Below, piece by piece: positions 55,791 through 64,000 of a DNA stretch of 64,000 nt (position 1 is the first letter of the stretch; each line of letters starts with the position of its first letter). Source of the stretch: Candidatus Latescibacterota bacterium (GTDB taxonomy: Bacteria; Krumholzibacteriota; Krumholzibacteriia; WVZY01); the NCBI GenBank assembly GCA_011772205.1, contig WVZY01000064.1, positions 29,461-93,460 on the forward strand. Reading direction: 5' to 3'. The notes beneath the pieces were generated by a model, which saw only the letters and a program-made list of their open reading frames with translations, was not told where the DNA came from and ran no database searches. The translations under genes and the position numbers were made by a program.

Positions 55791-57878
55791 ATGAAGGGTT
55801 ATGCAGGAAAAATACTAAGATTGAATTTAACTGAACATAAAGTCGGCACTATACCTACCAGCAAATACCAGCATTGGATGGGGGGACACGGTATGGGCTC
55901 GGCCATCTTTTTTGACCTGGTCAAAGACAAAACAATTGATGGCTTTCACCCTGCCAATGTCGTTACCATGATGACTTCTCCGCTATCCGCAACCCTGGTA
56001 CCCGCAGCTTCAGGCAGAACAGAGGTACAGGGAATCGGGGTTCAATCCTATCCTATCGGCTGGTTTACACGAAGCAATCTTGGCGGCAGATTTTCAGGCA
56101 TGCTTAAGTTTGCCGGGTGGGATGGGATTGTTATCCAGGGGAAAGCGGATAAACCGGTCTGGATCGACATTAGAGACGGCGATGTTCGAATAAGAGACTG
56201 TGCTCCGCTATCGCTTTGGGGCAAGGAAACATGGGATTGCCAGGAAACCATATGGGATTATGTTCTCTCAGGCGGCAAATCCGATGACTGGAGCAGCCCT
56301 GCCGGGAAAGAGAGTGGTATGACAACTCAGCGTCCAGCGGTGGTTGCCATTGGACCAGCCGGAGAGAATCGGAGCCGGATTGCCTGCCTGATACACGATG
56401 CCAGTAATGCCGCGGGACAGGGTGGATTCGGGGCTGTCTTTGGGTCAAAAAACCTCAAAGCCATCAGCGTGATCGGAACCGGGCAGGTGGAAATCCATGA
56501 TCCCAAAATGCTCATGGCAACCCGACTATGGCAGAAGGAAAATTACGCTTTCGATCTTAATCATTTGAAAGAAACCTGGGGTTCCTTTCAATTCAAGAGC
56601 CCACCTGTTCCTATCTTATTTTGGGCAAAAGGCCGCCCGAGAATTGACCAAAGACCCCAGGCTTGTATGGGCTGCCATTCTGGATGCCGGGCCAGATACA
56701 AAGACGCCGCAGGGAATGAAGCTTCATGCTTTGCTTCCGTTTTCTACTGGGATGCCAGAAACCTCGATATCCAGCGATTAGCCAGTGATCTGATCAATCG
56801 ATACGGCCTCAATGCGGTGGAAATGATCTACGGTCTCTTATATATCCATACTCTTCGGCAAAGCGGTCAGTTGAAGACAGCTAAAATCCCTGATTGCCCT
56901 CTCGATTTCAGCAGGTATGGCAGTAAGGAGTTTATTGAGCAATTTGTGAAGATGGTCGCATATGGCAACGATGGCAAAGGCAATGAAAGCCAGTTCGGCA
57001 GGGATATTTCTGACGGATTTGTCAGGGCAGCCGAGAAATGGGGAAGAAGAAAACAGGATCTGGATAGCGGTATTCTTGCGTTCCCCTACTGGGGCATACC
57101 GATACACAAGGAGCCAAGAGCCCAGGTTTACTGGGGCTACGGCACGTTATTGGGCGACAGGGACATCAACGAGCACGAATTTGACTGGATTAAATGGGAG
57201 GCTACCAGTGCTAAAAGCTCAGGTAGAGAACCCAGTTTGACAGCCAAAGAAGTGGTGAGAATCGTAACCGACAAAATGATTCCCTTTCAGGGTGATCTTG
57301 ATATGCTCGATTTCAGTGAGAGTAACATTTATTCCGAACACATGGCTAAAATGGTCTCCTGGCAGCGGTATTACACCCGATTCTGGAAACAATCCATGCT
57401 TTTCTGCGATGCTCGTTGGCCCGATTTTGTAAATATTCAAAGGCCTGATTATGTGGGGGCAACCGGTATTGCTGAATTAAGATATGTAAAAGCGGTAACG
57501 GGAGAGATCTTTTCCTTCGAGGATGGGATGAATCTCGGCCGTAAGATCTGGAATCTGGATCATGCCATCTGGACCCTTCAAGGCCGTCATAGGGATATGG
57601 TTCATTTCGTTGACAACGTATATGAGAAGCGACCGCTATTCCAAGCAGATGTCCCCAACGCATATATGCCAGGTAAAGAGAATGGGAAATGGGATTACTA
57701 TGCTTATTCCCAGAGAACGCTGGACAGAGACAAATTCGATGAGTTCAAAACACGATTCTACCGTCTCCAGGGTTGGGACACAGCCACCGGTTACCCCACC
57801 CGAGAGACCCTGGAGGCGCTGGGCCTCGAGTATGTGGCCGATGAGCTGGAAAAAGCAGGCAAACTAGGGAAAGGATAA
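55791..57878 (+). CDS. Tungsten aldehyde:ferredoxin oxidoreductase-family enzyme
   Basis: The product has 695 residues with GGGAGGA before the ATG. YAGKILRLNLTEHKVGTIPT, VVTMMTSPLSATLVPAASGR, RSNLGGRFSGMLKFAGWDGI and AAGQGGFGAVFGSKNLKAI are the tungsten-bispterin-binding N-terminal domain. ACMGCHSGCRARY (near 290) gives three cluster cysteines and MLFCDARWPDF a likely fourth. The family oxidises aldehydes to acids or, in the BamB branch, reduces aromatic-CoA rings; the exact substrate cannot be told. It has no signal peptide of its own, so if exported it would travel with the Tat-signal ferredoxin subunit. Confidence 0.85.
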   Translation: MKGYAGKILRLNLTEHKVGTIPTSKYQHWMGGHGMGSAIFFDLVKDKTIDGFHPANVVTMMTSPLSATLVPAASGRTEVQGIGVQSYPIGWFTRSNLGGRFSGMLKFAGWDGIVIQGKADKPVWIDIRDGDVRIRDCAPLSLWGKETWDCQETIWDYVLSGGKSDDWSSPAGKESGMTTQRPAVVAIGPAGENRSRIACLIHDASNAAGQGGFGAVFGSKNLKAISVIGTGQVEIHDPKMLMATRLWQKENYAFDLNHLKETWGSFQFKSPPVPILFWAKGRPRIDQRPQACMGCHSGCRARYKDAAGNEASCFASVFYWDARNLDIQRLASDLINRYGLNAVEMIYGLLYIHTLRQSGQLKTAKIPDCPLDFSRYGSKEFIEQFVKMVAYGNDGKGNESQFGRDISDGFVRAAEKWGRRKQDLDSGILAFPYWGIPIHKEPRAQVYWGYGTLLGDRDINEHEFDWIKWEATSAKSSGREPSLTAKEVVRIVTDKMIPFQGDLDMLDFSESNIYSEHMAKMVSWQRYYTRFWKQSMLFCDARWPDFVNIQRPDYVGATGIAELRYVKAVTGEIFSFEDGMNLGRKIWNLDHAIWTLQGRHRDMVHFVDNVYEKRPLFQADVPNAYMPGKENGKWDYYAYSQRTLDRDKFDEFKTRFYRLQGWDTATGYPTRETLEALGLEYVADELEKAGKLGKG

Positions 57879-57882
57879 ATCA

Positions 57883-58002
57883 ATGATCAAGTCCGGATGG
57901 TCATATCTTTTCAGCCTGCTGTTGGCTTCATTGATTATGGACCTCAGTCCCGCTGCCCAGAATGCTGCACCTGCAGATTCCGGATCCATATCATCGCAGT
58001 AA
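57883..58002 (+). CDS. 39-residue signal-peptide-like ORF
   Basis: It starts four bases after the AOR-family stop. It encodes a positively charged start, a hydrophobic stretch (YLFSLLLASLIMDL) and SPAAQNAAPADSGSISSQ: a signal peptide with a cleavage-like AAQNA and almost nothing after it. It overlaps the end of the minus-strand surface-protein gene by 12 bases. Either it is a tiny exported peptide, or it is the 5' stub of a gene whose remainder was lost where the LVIVD gene begins. Confidence 0.4.
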   Translation: MIKSGWSYLFSLLLASLIMDLSPAAQNAAPADSGSISSQ

Positions 58003-60217
58003 CACCATCTTGTATGTCTTCTCAAAATCGGGGGCTGTCATCCGGTAGAAATACACACCGGAAGCAACGTTCTGACCGTTGTCATTTCTTCCATACCAGA
58101 TTGCCGTGTTTTGACCCGGCGATTCCACATCATTGACAAGTGTCCTGACCAGTCGCCCACTCGCATCAAAAACTTTGAGCGTCACGCGTCCTCCACTCGC
58201 CCGCACATCATAACGAATTGACGTCATCGGATTAAATGGGTTCGGCACATTGTGATGAAGCATAAAAGCTTTCGGGATCACTGGATCTTTGATCGCTGTC
58301 GTCGTCCCGGGAGAGGCCGGATCACTCTCGTTCCCTGAAAAATCCACAGCAGTGATCTTATAATAGTACCGCCAACCCTCGCTCACCGTATCCAGCCACC
58401 CTGTACCGATCGTCATGTGTTCAAGGTTGCCCGGGGCGGGCGTGAAGTCCGGACTCGATCCTCGGTGGATCTTGAAATACTGGAAGTCCTCGGCGTCGGA
58501 AGGCTCCCATGAAAGCTCGTTGCCGGCCCCCGTATTGTAGGCAACGGCAAATCCTTCTGGAACGTTCGGTGATAAATTGTCCAACGAATAGCCGCTATCC
58601 GGTGGGGAGTCGAAATAGACACTCGTCGTTGATGTCGCAGCTCTTATGAAGAAAGTGGTGTAATACATTCCTTCCGCTATTGTCGAATCAGCCAGAGTAG
58701 GCACGACGGTCGCATAGTGATCCTCGCAATAAGCAGGAACCGTCATGATGAAATGCCAATCCCCCGGTGGGTATGCGAGCGGCAGTTGCCGATCTTTATT
58801 GGGCTCTTTGGCGCTGAAATGATCCTTCCCTTCCTGCATAAGCTCGGAACTCACATTGAGGTCGTAATCGATCTTCCTGAAGATAGCGTACTCGGTGATG
58901 GGCGTCGAACTCCCGGGAAAATCATTGCCACTTCTCGTCCATGAGATACTCACCTGGCGTCCCTGATCGTTGGGAACATCCCAGATCGAATCAATAATGC
59001 AGAATTCATAAAGCCATTCTATCTCGAGGTCGGTGCAGGCAGGATTGTTACCTCCTCCAGCATATAAATGCGTGGACCGCCACAGCAGGTTGCTGCCAGG
59101 GGAGGTGAATGATAGCCACATGTTGCCAGGGGGGTAACTCTAACCATTCACCACCGTTATCAGCGCTCAGTTCCCAACGAGTGGAATCCACGTGAGACGT
59201 TGTCAGTCGAGCCTGGATGATTGTGTCGTTGGATTCGTCTACGGTTATCGATCGAGCAACATTGGATTGAACATCGAACCGCCGCTGGAATATCTCAATT
59301 ACCTGAAGACCGGAAGCATAGTCCGCCACGTACGCATAATCTCCGGAGACGGTGACACCACGGGATATGTCTGGCGTATCGCAGCTCCCCGCCAGTGTGG
59401 GGCTCTCGGGATTGCTGATATCGATCACCTGGAGACCGTGAGTCTCATCTCCCATATAGGCGTAATCGCCCGCGACGGCGATGTCGTAGGCGCGGCCCGG
59501 TGTATCATAGCTCCCTGCAAGTAAGGGGCTCGTGGGATTACTGATATCAATCACTTGGAGACCGGGATCAAAGTCTGCAACGCAGGCATGATCACCCGAG
59601 ATGGCAACGCTATAGGCATGTCCTGGTGTGTCGCAGCTTCCTGCCAGCGAAGGGCTCGCGGGATTGCTGATATCGATCACTTGAAAACCGGAGTCCATAT
59701 CCGCCACATAGGCGTAATCCCCGTCGACGGCGACGTTCAGAGCGTCGCCGGACGTAACATAGCTACCCACAGCTGCTGGATTGGTGGGATCACTGATATC
59801 GATTACTTGCATGGAAGTGTAATCCGCCACATAGGCATAATCCCCGGCAACGGCGAGACTGTAAGCAGAGCCAGGTGTATCATAGTTCCCTGCCAGCATT
59901 GGGCTGGTGGGATCGCTGATGTCCAACACTTGAAGACCGGAGGCCGCGTCCGCCACAAAGGCATAATCACCAGCTACCACAATGTTCCAGGCGTCGCCGG
60001 GCGTATCATAACTCCCTGCCAGCGTGAGTTCGAACGGATAGAGCTTCAGCTCTCCAGCGACCGTATCCCACCAAGCAGTCGTATTGAAAGTATCTTTGTA
60101 CTGCGAGGTCGTGAAATCTTCGACATATTGATGCTTGATGACTCCGTATGCATTCAAATGAACGAATGAGATTGCGAGGATAAACACCAGCATGAGAGAC
60201 AACGGCCGACGGTTCAT
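57991..60217 (-). pseudogene. LVIVD/FlgD-type surface protein split by a homopolymer frameshift
   Basis: The start has AAGGAGG and a signal peptide. Six to seven 42-residue LVIVD repeats (GDYAYVADxxSGLQVIDISN) run to about residue 310. A domain similar to the giant protein's post-repeat region follows (TRWELSADNGGEWLELPP). At 59129-59134 the plus strand has six G. Reading six C on the minus strand shifts into a short tail, while five C would give LPPGNMWLSFTSPGSNLLW and join the downstream frame. That frame carries FnIII-like domains and a FlgD-type tail (NVPNPFNPMTSIRYDV to TYKMVLLR). The joined product would be about 741 residues. Confidence 0.8.
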
Positions 60218-60787
60218 TGTTCCTTCCTCCTTAGTTGCGAAGAGCGAACACTATTAATGAGGAGCGAACAGCCCCATACCAACGATCATGATTTTTAAGG
60301 CTCCAACCAAAGCTGCGATTACGAAGGAGAAGGGTCCCGAGGGAAGCGCGGGCCCGTGTGCAGGAGCATGATCAGCCTTTGGTGCGTTTCACCACCCTTA
60401 ATATATAACTGCACAATCAGCTAAAGTGGACATTGAGGCCACCTGCTCCAAGCAGCCACGTGCCTGTGCAGCCTCAGCAATCCTTTCCTTTGTAATTAAA
60501 TCTTATTTTATCATATAAAGTTGTGCATTTCAAGTGGATTGTGGCAAGAGCGGCATAGCTCTTTAGGACGCGGATCAACGTGAGTGTTGAATATAAGGAT
60601 CAAAGCATTCTCGTTACGTTTTTGAGCGAGTTTTAGCGCCGTAAAGCATGAAGATCGTGTTGTCATCATATAGTGCGTGTAGTACGATAATCGATAGAAC
60701 CGCATAGCTAACAGTCAATCCTCATCCAGCCCTTCGCACTCCCGGCTGTTACCGTATCTCGCCATACGCTTGTTCTAGAAGGGAGGC
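60218..60787. other. Intergenic region, nothing recognised
   Basis: About 570 bases between divergent genes (57991 on minus, 60788 on plus). It is AT-rich around 60490-60530. No gene, repeat or clear promoter pair was found. Confidence 0.35.
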
Positions 60788-62056
60788 ATGAGAAAGACAC
60801 ATATCTTATCCCTGCAATTCCGCCGAGAGATCAACTTTATCCCTGCGCTTTTGGACGTTCTAGCCATGAATCGCAAAGCAAGAATCAAATTTTCGACGTT
60901 GTCCTGGAAGAAGAGGATACTTTTCTGGCTGATCATAATAGCCATTCCTGTCGTATCACTCGAGTTGGGATTGAGGATTTACTTTGCCTATCAACTGGGC
61001 TCGAGCATGCTGTTCTATGGCACAAGCCTAAATCGCCAAAAGTGCGGGGACGCCCATAAAGGCGACATGAACTTTCTTCATAAGTACTTTAAATACCATC
61101 CCCACCAGGAGAGGTTCACGCGGGACCAGGAGACCGGCAGACTCATCCGGGCCACCATCAACAGCAGTGGTTTCCGGGGCCGGGACTTTGAGAAGCAGAA
61201 GGGCCCACACATCATTCGCGTCGTTACGCTTGGCTCATCTTCGACATTCGGTTTTTCCGTACGGGATGAGGAAACCTACCCTTACTACCTGGAACAGTTA
61301 CTGAATCGTGAATCTTCACGTGTCGATTCGTTCGAAGTCATCAACTTCGGTATACCGCACCTGAAATCGGCAGAGATACTGGCGCTTTTCGAAGCAGAGG
61401 CGCTGCCTCTACACCCCGACGTTGTCACATTTTACGAGGGAATAAACGACAGCTGGAGCAGCCCCGTACTGTTGAAGAAGGAAAAAAGTGGTAAAAGTGT
61501 CGTGCGAGAGAGGCTTCGCAAAATTTCTCTACTTCGCCGAGGCTTCCGCTGGCTGCGCAATCATTCTATCGCAATGACTCTTGCCGACGGTTTTTTGAAA
61601 AGGAAAAGAAACGTGACATTCACCGAGACTGATTTCCAGGAACATATAAGGAGTAAGAGTGAGAACTTTTTGAGGAATGTTTCCGCAATCTGCGACGAAT
61701 GCAAGAGAAATGGCATCACGTTCATCGTGTCCAGCCAACAGGCCAAATCGTATCTAATCGACAGAGAAGATATCAAAGGAATCACCTACGAAAAGGAAAT
61801 CGAGCTCGTTCGTCAAGATCTTGCTCAGAATGAGCATATCACCCGCTGGGAGCTCGACCTTCTAACCCACAATATCTTTATGAATGACCTTAGAGAATGG
61901 GCCAAGGTCAACAACGTGCCCTACGTCGACCTAATTGCGGCGACGGACCAACACAGGGATTGCTTGGTGAGCTGGGTTCACCTGAATCCCGAGGGTAACC
62001 GCATCGTCGCGGAAGCGCTCGCTGGAGCCATCCTGGCGCGGGTTGCCCAGAAGTAG
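60788..62056 (+). CDS. Membrane-anchored SGNH hydrolase-like protein
   Basis: AGAAGGGAGG lies five bases before ATG 60788. One membrane segment (ILFWLIIIAIPVVSLELGL, about 44-62) anchors a periplasmic SGNH domain. VVTLGSSSTFGFS gives the nucleophile Ser151, and YEGIND supplies the block III Gly/Asn. Block V reads VSWVHLNPEGN: His is present but the usual Asp three residues earlier is Ser. Relatives are often acyl-transfer or de-acetylation partners for glycans. Without the Asp, activity may rest on a Ser-His dyad or be reduced. Confidence 0.75.
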   Translation: MRKTHILSLQFRREINFIPALLDVLAMNRKARIKFSTLSWKKRILFWLIIIAIPVVSLELGLRIYFAYQLGSSMLFYGTSLNRQKCGDAHKGDMNFLHKYFKYHPHQERFTRDQETGRLIRATINSSGFRGRDFEKQKGPHIIRVVTLGSSSTFGFSVRDEETYPYYLEQLLNRESSRVDSFEVINFGIPHLKSAEILALFEAEALPLHPDVVTFYEGINDSWSSPVLLKKEKSGKSVVRERLRKISLLRRGFRWLRNHSIAMTLADGFLKRKRNVTFTETDFQEHIRSKSENFLRNVSAICDECKRNGITFIVSSQQAKSYLIDREDIKGITYEKEIELVRQDLAQNEHITRWELDLLTHNIFMNDLREWAKVNNVPYVDLIAATDQHRDCLVSWVHLNPEGNRIVAEALAGAILARVAQK

Positions 62057-62161
62057 ATGGTTCGGGTAGAATAATCTTTTTCGAGGACTCCCGTGCGCAA
62101 AAGACTTACAATTCTTTTTAATTGAGCTGCTACAATAGAGCCCAATGAGGAGGGATACACG

Positions 62162-62686
62162 ATGAGAGCAGCATTCTTACTCGCGCTGGTTGCGATCTTC
62201 GCCGCCTCGCTGGCCTTCGCGCAGGCCGGCCCCGAGCAGAAGGAGAAAGCCAAGCCGGATACGGCGAAGACGGAGGAAAAGGCCGAAAAGTCAAAGGCTA
62301 AGCCGGAAGAGTTGGATGTCAAAGAGACAAAGGAGGAGGAAGCCGCTTTGTCAGGCCACCTGAAACGCGCCCTCTTTACGATCGACATCGAGGAGCGCGA
62401 GCCCGTAGGGAGCGTTGATTCACTCTCGACGGCGACCGAACAGGTTTACTTCTTCACCGAGATCATTGGTCTTCAAGATCACACGATCACCCACCGCTGG
62501 ATGCACGGCGGCGAAGTGCGCGCCGAGGTGCCGATCGCGATCGGTGGCCCACGCTGGCGCGTATACTCGAGCAAGAAACTGATACCGGCTTGGACCGGCG
62601 AGTGGAAAGTGGAAGTCGTGGACGCCGAAGGAAACGTCCTCGGGACGAAGCTCTTGGTGTACTACAGCGCAATGGAGGCCGAGTAA
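62162..62686 (+). CDS. DUF2914 secreted protein
   Basis: The product has 174 residues, with GAGGAGG upstream and a signal peptide ending in SLAFAQA. A Lys/Glu-rich linker (about residues 22-65, low complexity) is followed by a DUF2914 domain: VYFFTEIIGLQDHTITHRWMH, then WRVYSSKKLIPAWTGEWKVEVV and VLGTKLLVY. DUF2914 folds are small beta-sandwiches with conserved Trp residues; function is unknown. A TACAAT about 25 bases upstream of the start may be the -10 box. Confidence 0.8.
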   Translation: MRAAFLLALVAIFAASLAFAQAGPEQKEKAKPDTAKTEEKAEKSKAKPEELDVKETKEEEAALSGHLKRALFTIDIEEREPVGSVDSLSTATEQVYFFTEIIGLQDHTITHRWMHGGEVRAEVPIAIGGPRWRVYSSKKLIPAWTGEWKVEVVDAEGNVLGTKLLVYYSAMEAE

Positions 62687-62889
62687 AGCTCGGGCGCCAT
62701 GGACTCGCATAGGGGGCATGCGCGAGTAATTGGCATGCGGTAGGCATCACAAGTATCGGACTTTCGCACCGCGGAGCCGAACTCAACTTCCGATATTGAA
62801 ACTGGCAGATTGATAACAGATGGGGATCTTGGTACAGACCCGGAATTCTCAAATCCTTCATAAAGCCTGGTGCGAGAGGGTGAGGCCCG

Positions 62890-63807
62890 CTACTTGGCTA
62901 TGAGGACTTTCCTGACCGACTTATAGTCCCCCACTTGAAGTTTGACGAAGTAAACTCCCGACGGCAGACGCTTACCAGCGTTGTCGCGTCCCTCCCAGGT
63001 CACGCGATGTGCTCCAGCCGGATACGACTCGTTCACGATTCTGGCCACGCGCCGGCCGCTTACGTCGTACACCGCTATGTCGGCGCGACCAGGTTGCGCG
63101 AGCACGAATTCGAATTCGGTGCTGGACTCGAACGGATTCGGCCGCGGCAATTGCAGGAACGCCGGGACCGTCGATGCGACGAACGGTCCGTCGCCGATCC
63201 CCGACGGGACACACGGCTTGTATATGACATAAAACACCCAATCACCGGTGACGCCCAAGTCGCACGCATCGTACCACCCACCGGGAATCGCGAAAACCAC
63301 ATTCTTCCCAGCCTGGCAGCCGTTACCATCGTGAACCACGGTCGGGGCGAATGGGTCGCCCGCGTTCGTATTCAGGAATTCGAGTGTGACAGTGAATGGA
63401 CCGCTGTCCATGGTTACTTCACCCGGCAGCGGTTCGATGTCGAACTCGTTGATGACACCATCGACCAGCTGAGGACCCAGTAGTGAGAAAACCGGTGTGC
63501 CTGGATCCGGAAGCCCCGCATCGTAAACATGAATCCCGTACTCGATCTGGGCGGGACTCCCGCCGAATTGCGACCCCCAACCGATCCCGATCCGCAAGAT
63601 TTCGAGCGGGTAGTGTTCCGGAGGTGCATTCAGTACCGCACCCGCCTCCTCCCCTTCCACGAAACAGGGGCAGCTGATGGTACCGCCGCCGGTGTAGTTC
63701 TGGAGCGGCGGCTCCTCCGGGCATTGGGCGAGCGCCACGTCCGGTCCGGCGAAAAGCGCAAAAAAGAACATTGCCGCCATACAAAAAATCGACTTGGGAT
63801 TCGGCAT
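62890..63807 (-). CDS. Secreted protein with FlgD-type C-terminal domain
   Basis: The start is ATG 63807, with AAGGAG ten bases upstream; the longer frame to 63855 lies upstream of that ribosome site. A signal peptide ends near VALAQC. The beta-rich middle (LEILRIGIGWGSQFGGSPAQ, FTVTLEFLNTNAGDPFAP) is of unknown family. The C-terminal RPNPFESSTEFEFVL to VRKVLIAK, with VTWEGRDNAGKRLPSGVYF, is a FlgD-type secretion domain. It is likely surface-exposed or released. Confidence 0.75.
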   Translation of the reverse strand: MPNPKSIFCMAAMFFFALFAGPDVALAQCPEEPPLQNYTGGGTISCPCFVEGEEAGAVLNAPPEHYPLEILRIGIGWGSQFGGSPAQIEYGIHVYDAGLPDPGTPVFSLLGPQLVDGVINEFDIEPLPGEVTMDSGPFTVTLEFLNTNAGDPFAPTVVHDGNGCQAGKNVVFAIPGGWYDACDLGVTGDWVFYVIYKPCVPSGIGDGPFVASTVPAFLQLPRPNPFESSTEFEFVLAQPGRADIAVYDVSGRRVARIVNESYPAGAHRVTWEGRDNAGKRLPSGVYFVKLQVGDYKSVRKVLIAK

Positions 63808-64000
63808 AATTTCTTCTCCTTCCTCATGGCGCCACGCACGGCGTTCCGCGCGCAAACCCTGGTGGACGCTGCAAGAATCGCTCCCAATGATCGCAATTGA
63901 TTGTAGTGGAGCGGATTGTACAACTGAAGTGCTCCTCGGTGTGATATTACGGACCTAGTGAGACAAACCTCCGGTTATTTTAACATACTCCTCAGTGCCT

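Overview
The window looks like a chromosome segment from an uncultured Gram-negative bacterium of the FCB superphylum or a neighbouring candidate phylum (for example an Eisenbacteria-, Latescibacteria-, Zixibacteria- or KSB1-like lineage). Three things point there: outer-membrane machinery (LpoB/YcfL-type lipoproteins, a DUF5916 barrel, a small beta-barrel protein); at least six secreted proteins ending in the same FlgD-Ig-like, Por-type C-terminal domain with an NPFNP-like signature; and giant LVIVD-repeat and beta-helix surface proteins. Base composition is moderate by eye. I found no tRNA, rRNA, CRISPR array, prophage or insertion sequence. The exact phylum cannot be fixed without a search.

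Layout. 1-3.8 kb: lipoprotein operon around a partial lpoB, a TPR lipoprotein, a Cys-rich lipoprotein and a YcfL-like protein, then a barrel protein and a tandem ACT-like protein. 3.9-6.1 kb: two-gene minus-strand unit (vWA lipoprotein and multi-span membrane protein). 6.5-8.3 kb: TetR regulator with a secreted choloylglycine-hydrolase-like Ntn hydrolase interrupted by one in-frame stop. 8.3-9.8 kb: gene graveyard with a decayed hicA, a truncated RsbW-type ATPase, an orphan FlgD-type domain and an orphan hairpin. 9.9-26 kb: secreted proteins (TPGFWK-motif protein, beta-propeller protein, DUF5916 barrel, M14 carboxypeptidase, beta-helix protein) mixed with DUF4197, two unrecognised proteins and a membrane-anchored protein. 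26.2-37.6 kb: a 3574-residue mosaic surface protein with two matrixin-type modules, and the small secreted protein upstream of it.

38.2-54.7 kb is an enzyme-rich region: B12-binding radical SAM protein, MsrA, DUF2007, gamma-glutamyltransferase, DUF2179 membrane protein, ferritin-like protein, two divergent KamA-type radical SAM aminomutases, an M20 peptidase, an ATP-grasp/M20 fusion and a large transglutaminase-like protein. The KamA substrate residues do not match lysine 2,3-aminomutase. One enzyme has the Lys/Asn pair proposed for glutamate 2,3-aminomutase. The group is best read as a candidate pathway that makes, ligates and hydrolyses a beta-amino-acid conjugate; this is inference.

55-64 kb: a Tat-signal ferredoxin subunit with a tungsten aldehyde:ferredoxin oxidoreductase-family enzyme, a 39-codon secreted-peptide ORF, a second LVIVD/FlgD surface protein split by a one-base frameshift in a six-base homopolymer, an SGNH hydrolase-like protein, a DUF2914 protein and another FlgD-type secreted protein.

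Recurring themes are secretion by C-terminal signals (the FlgD-type domain, and possibly a short WGxxKxLY tail seen in two proteins) and gene decay or slippage in surface proteins.
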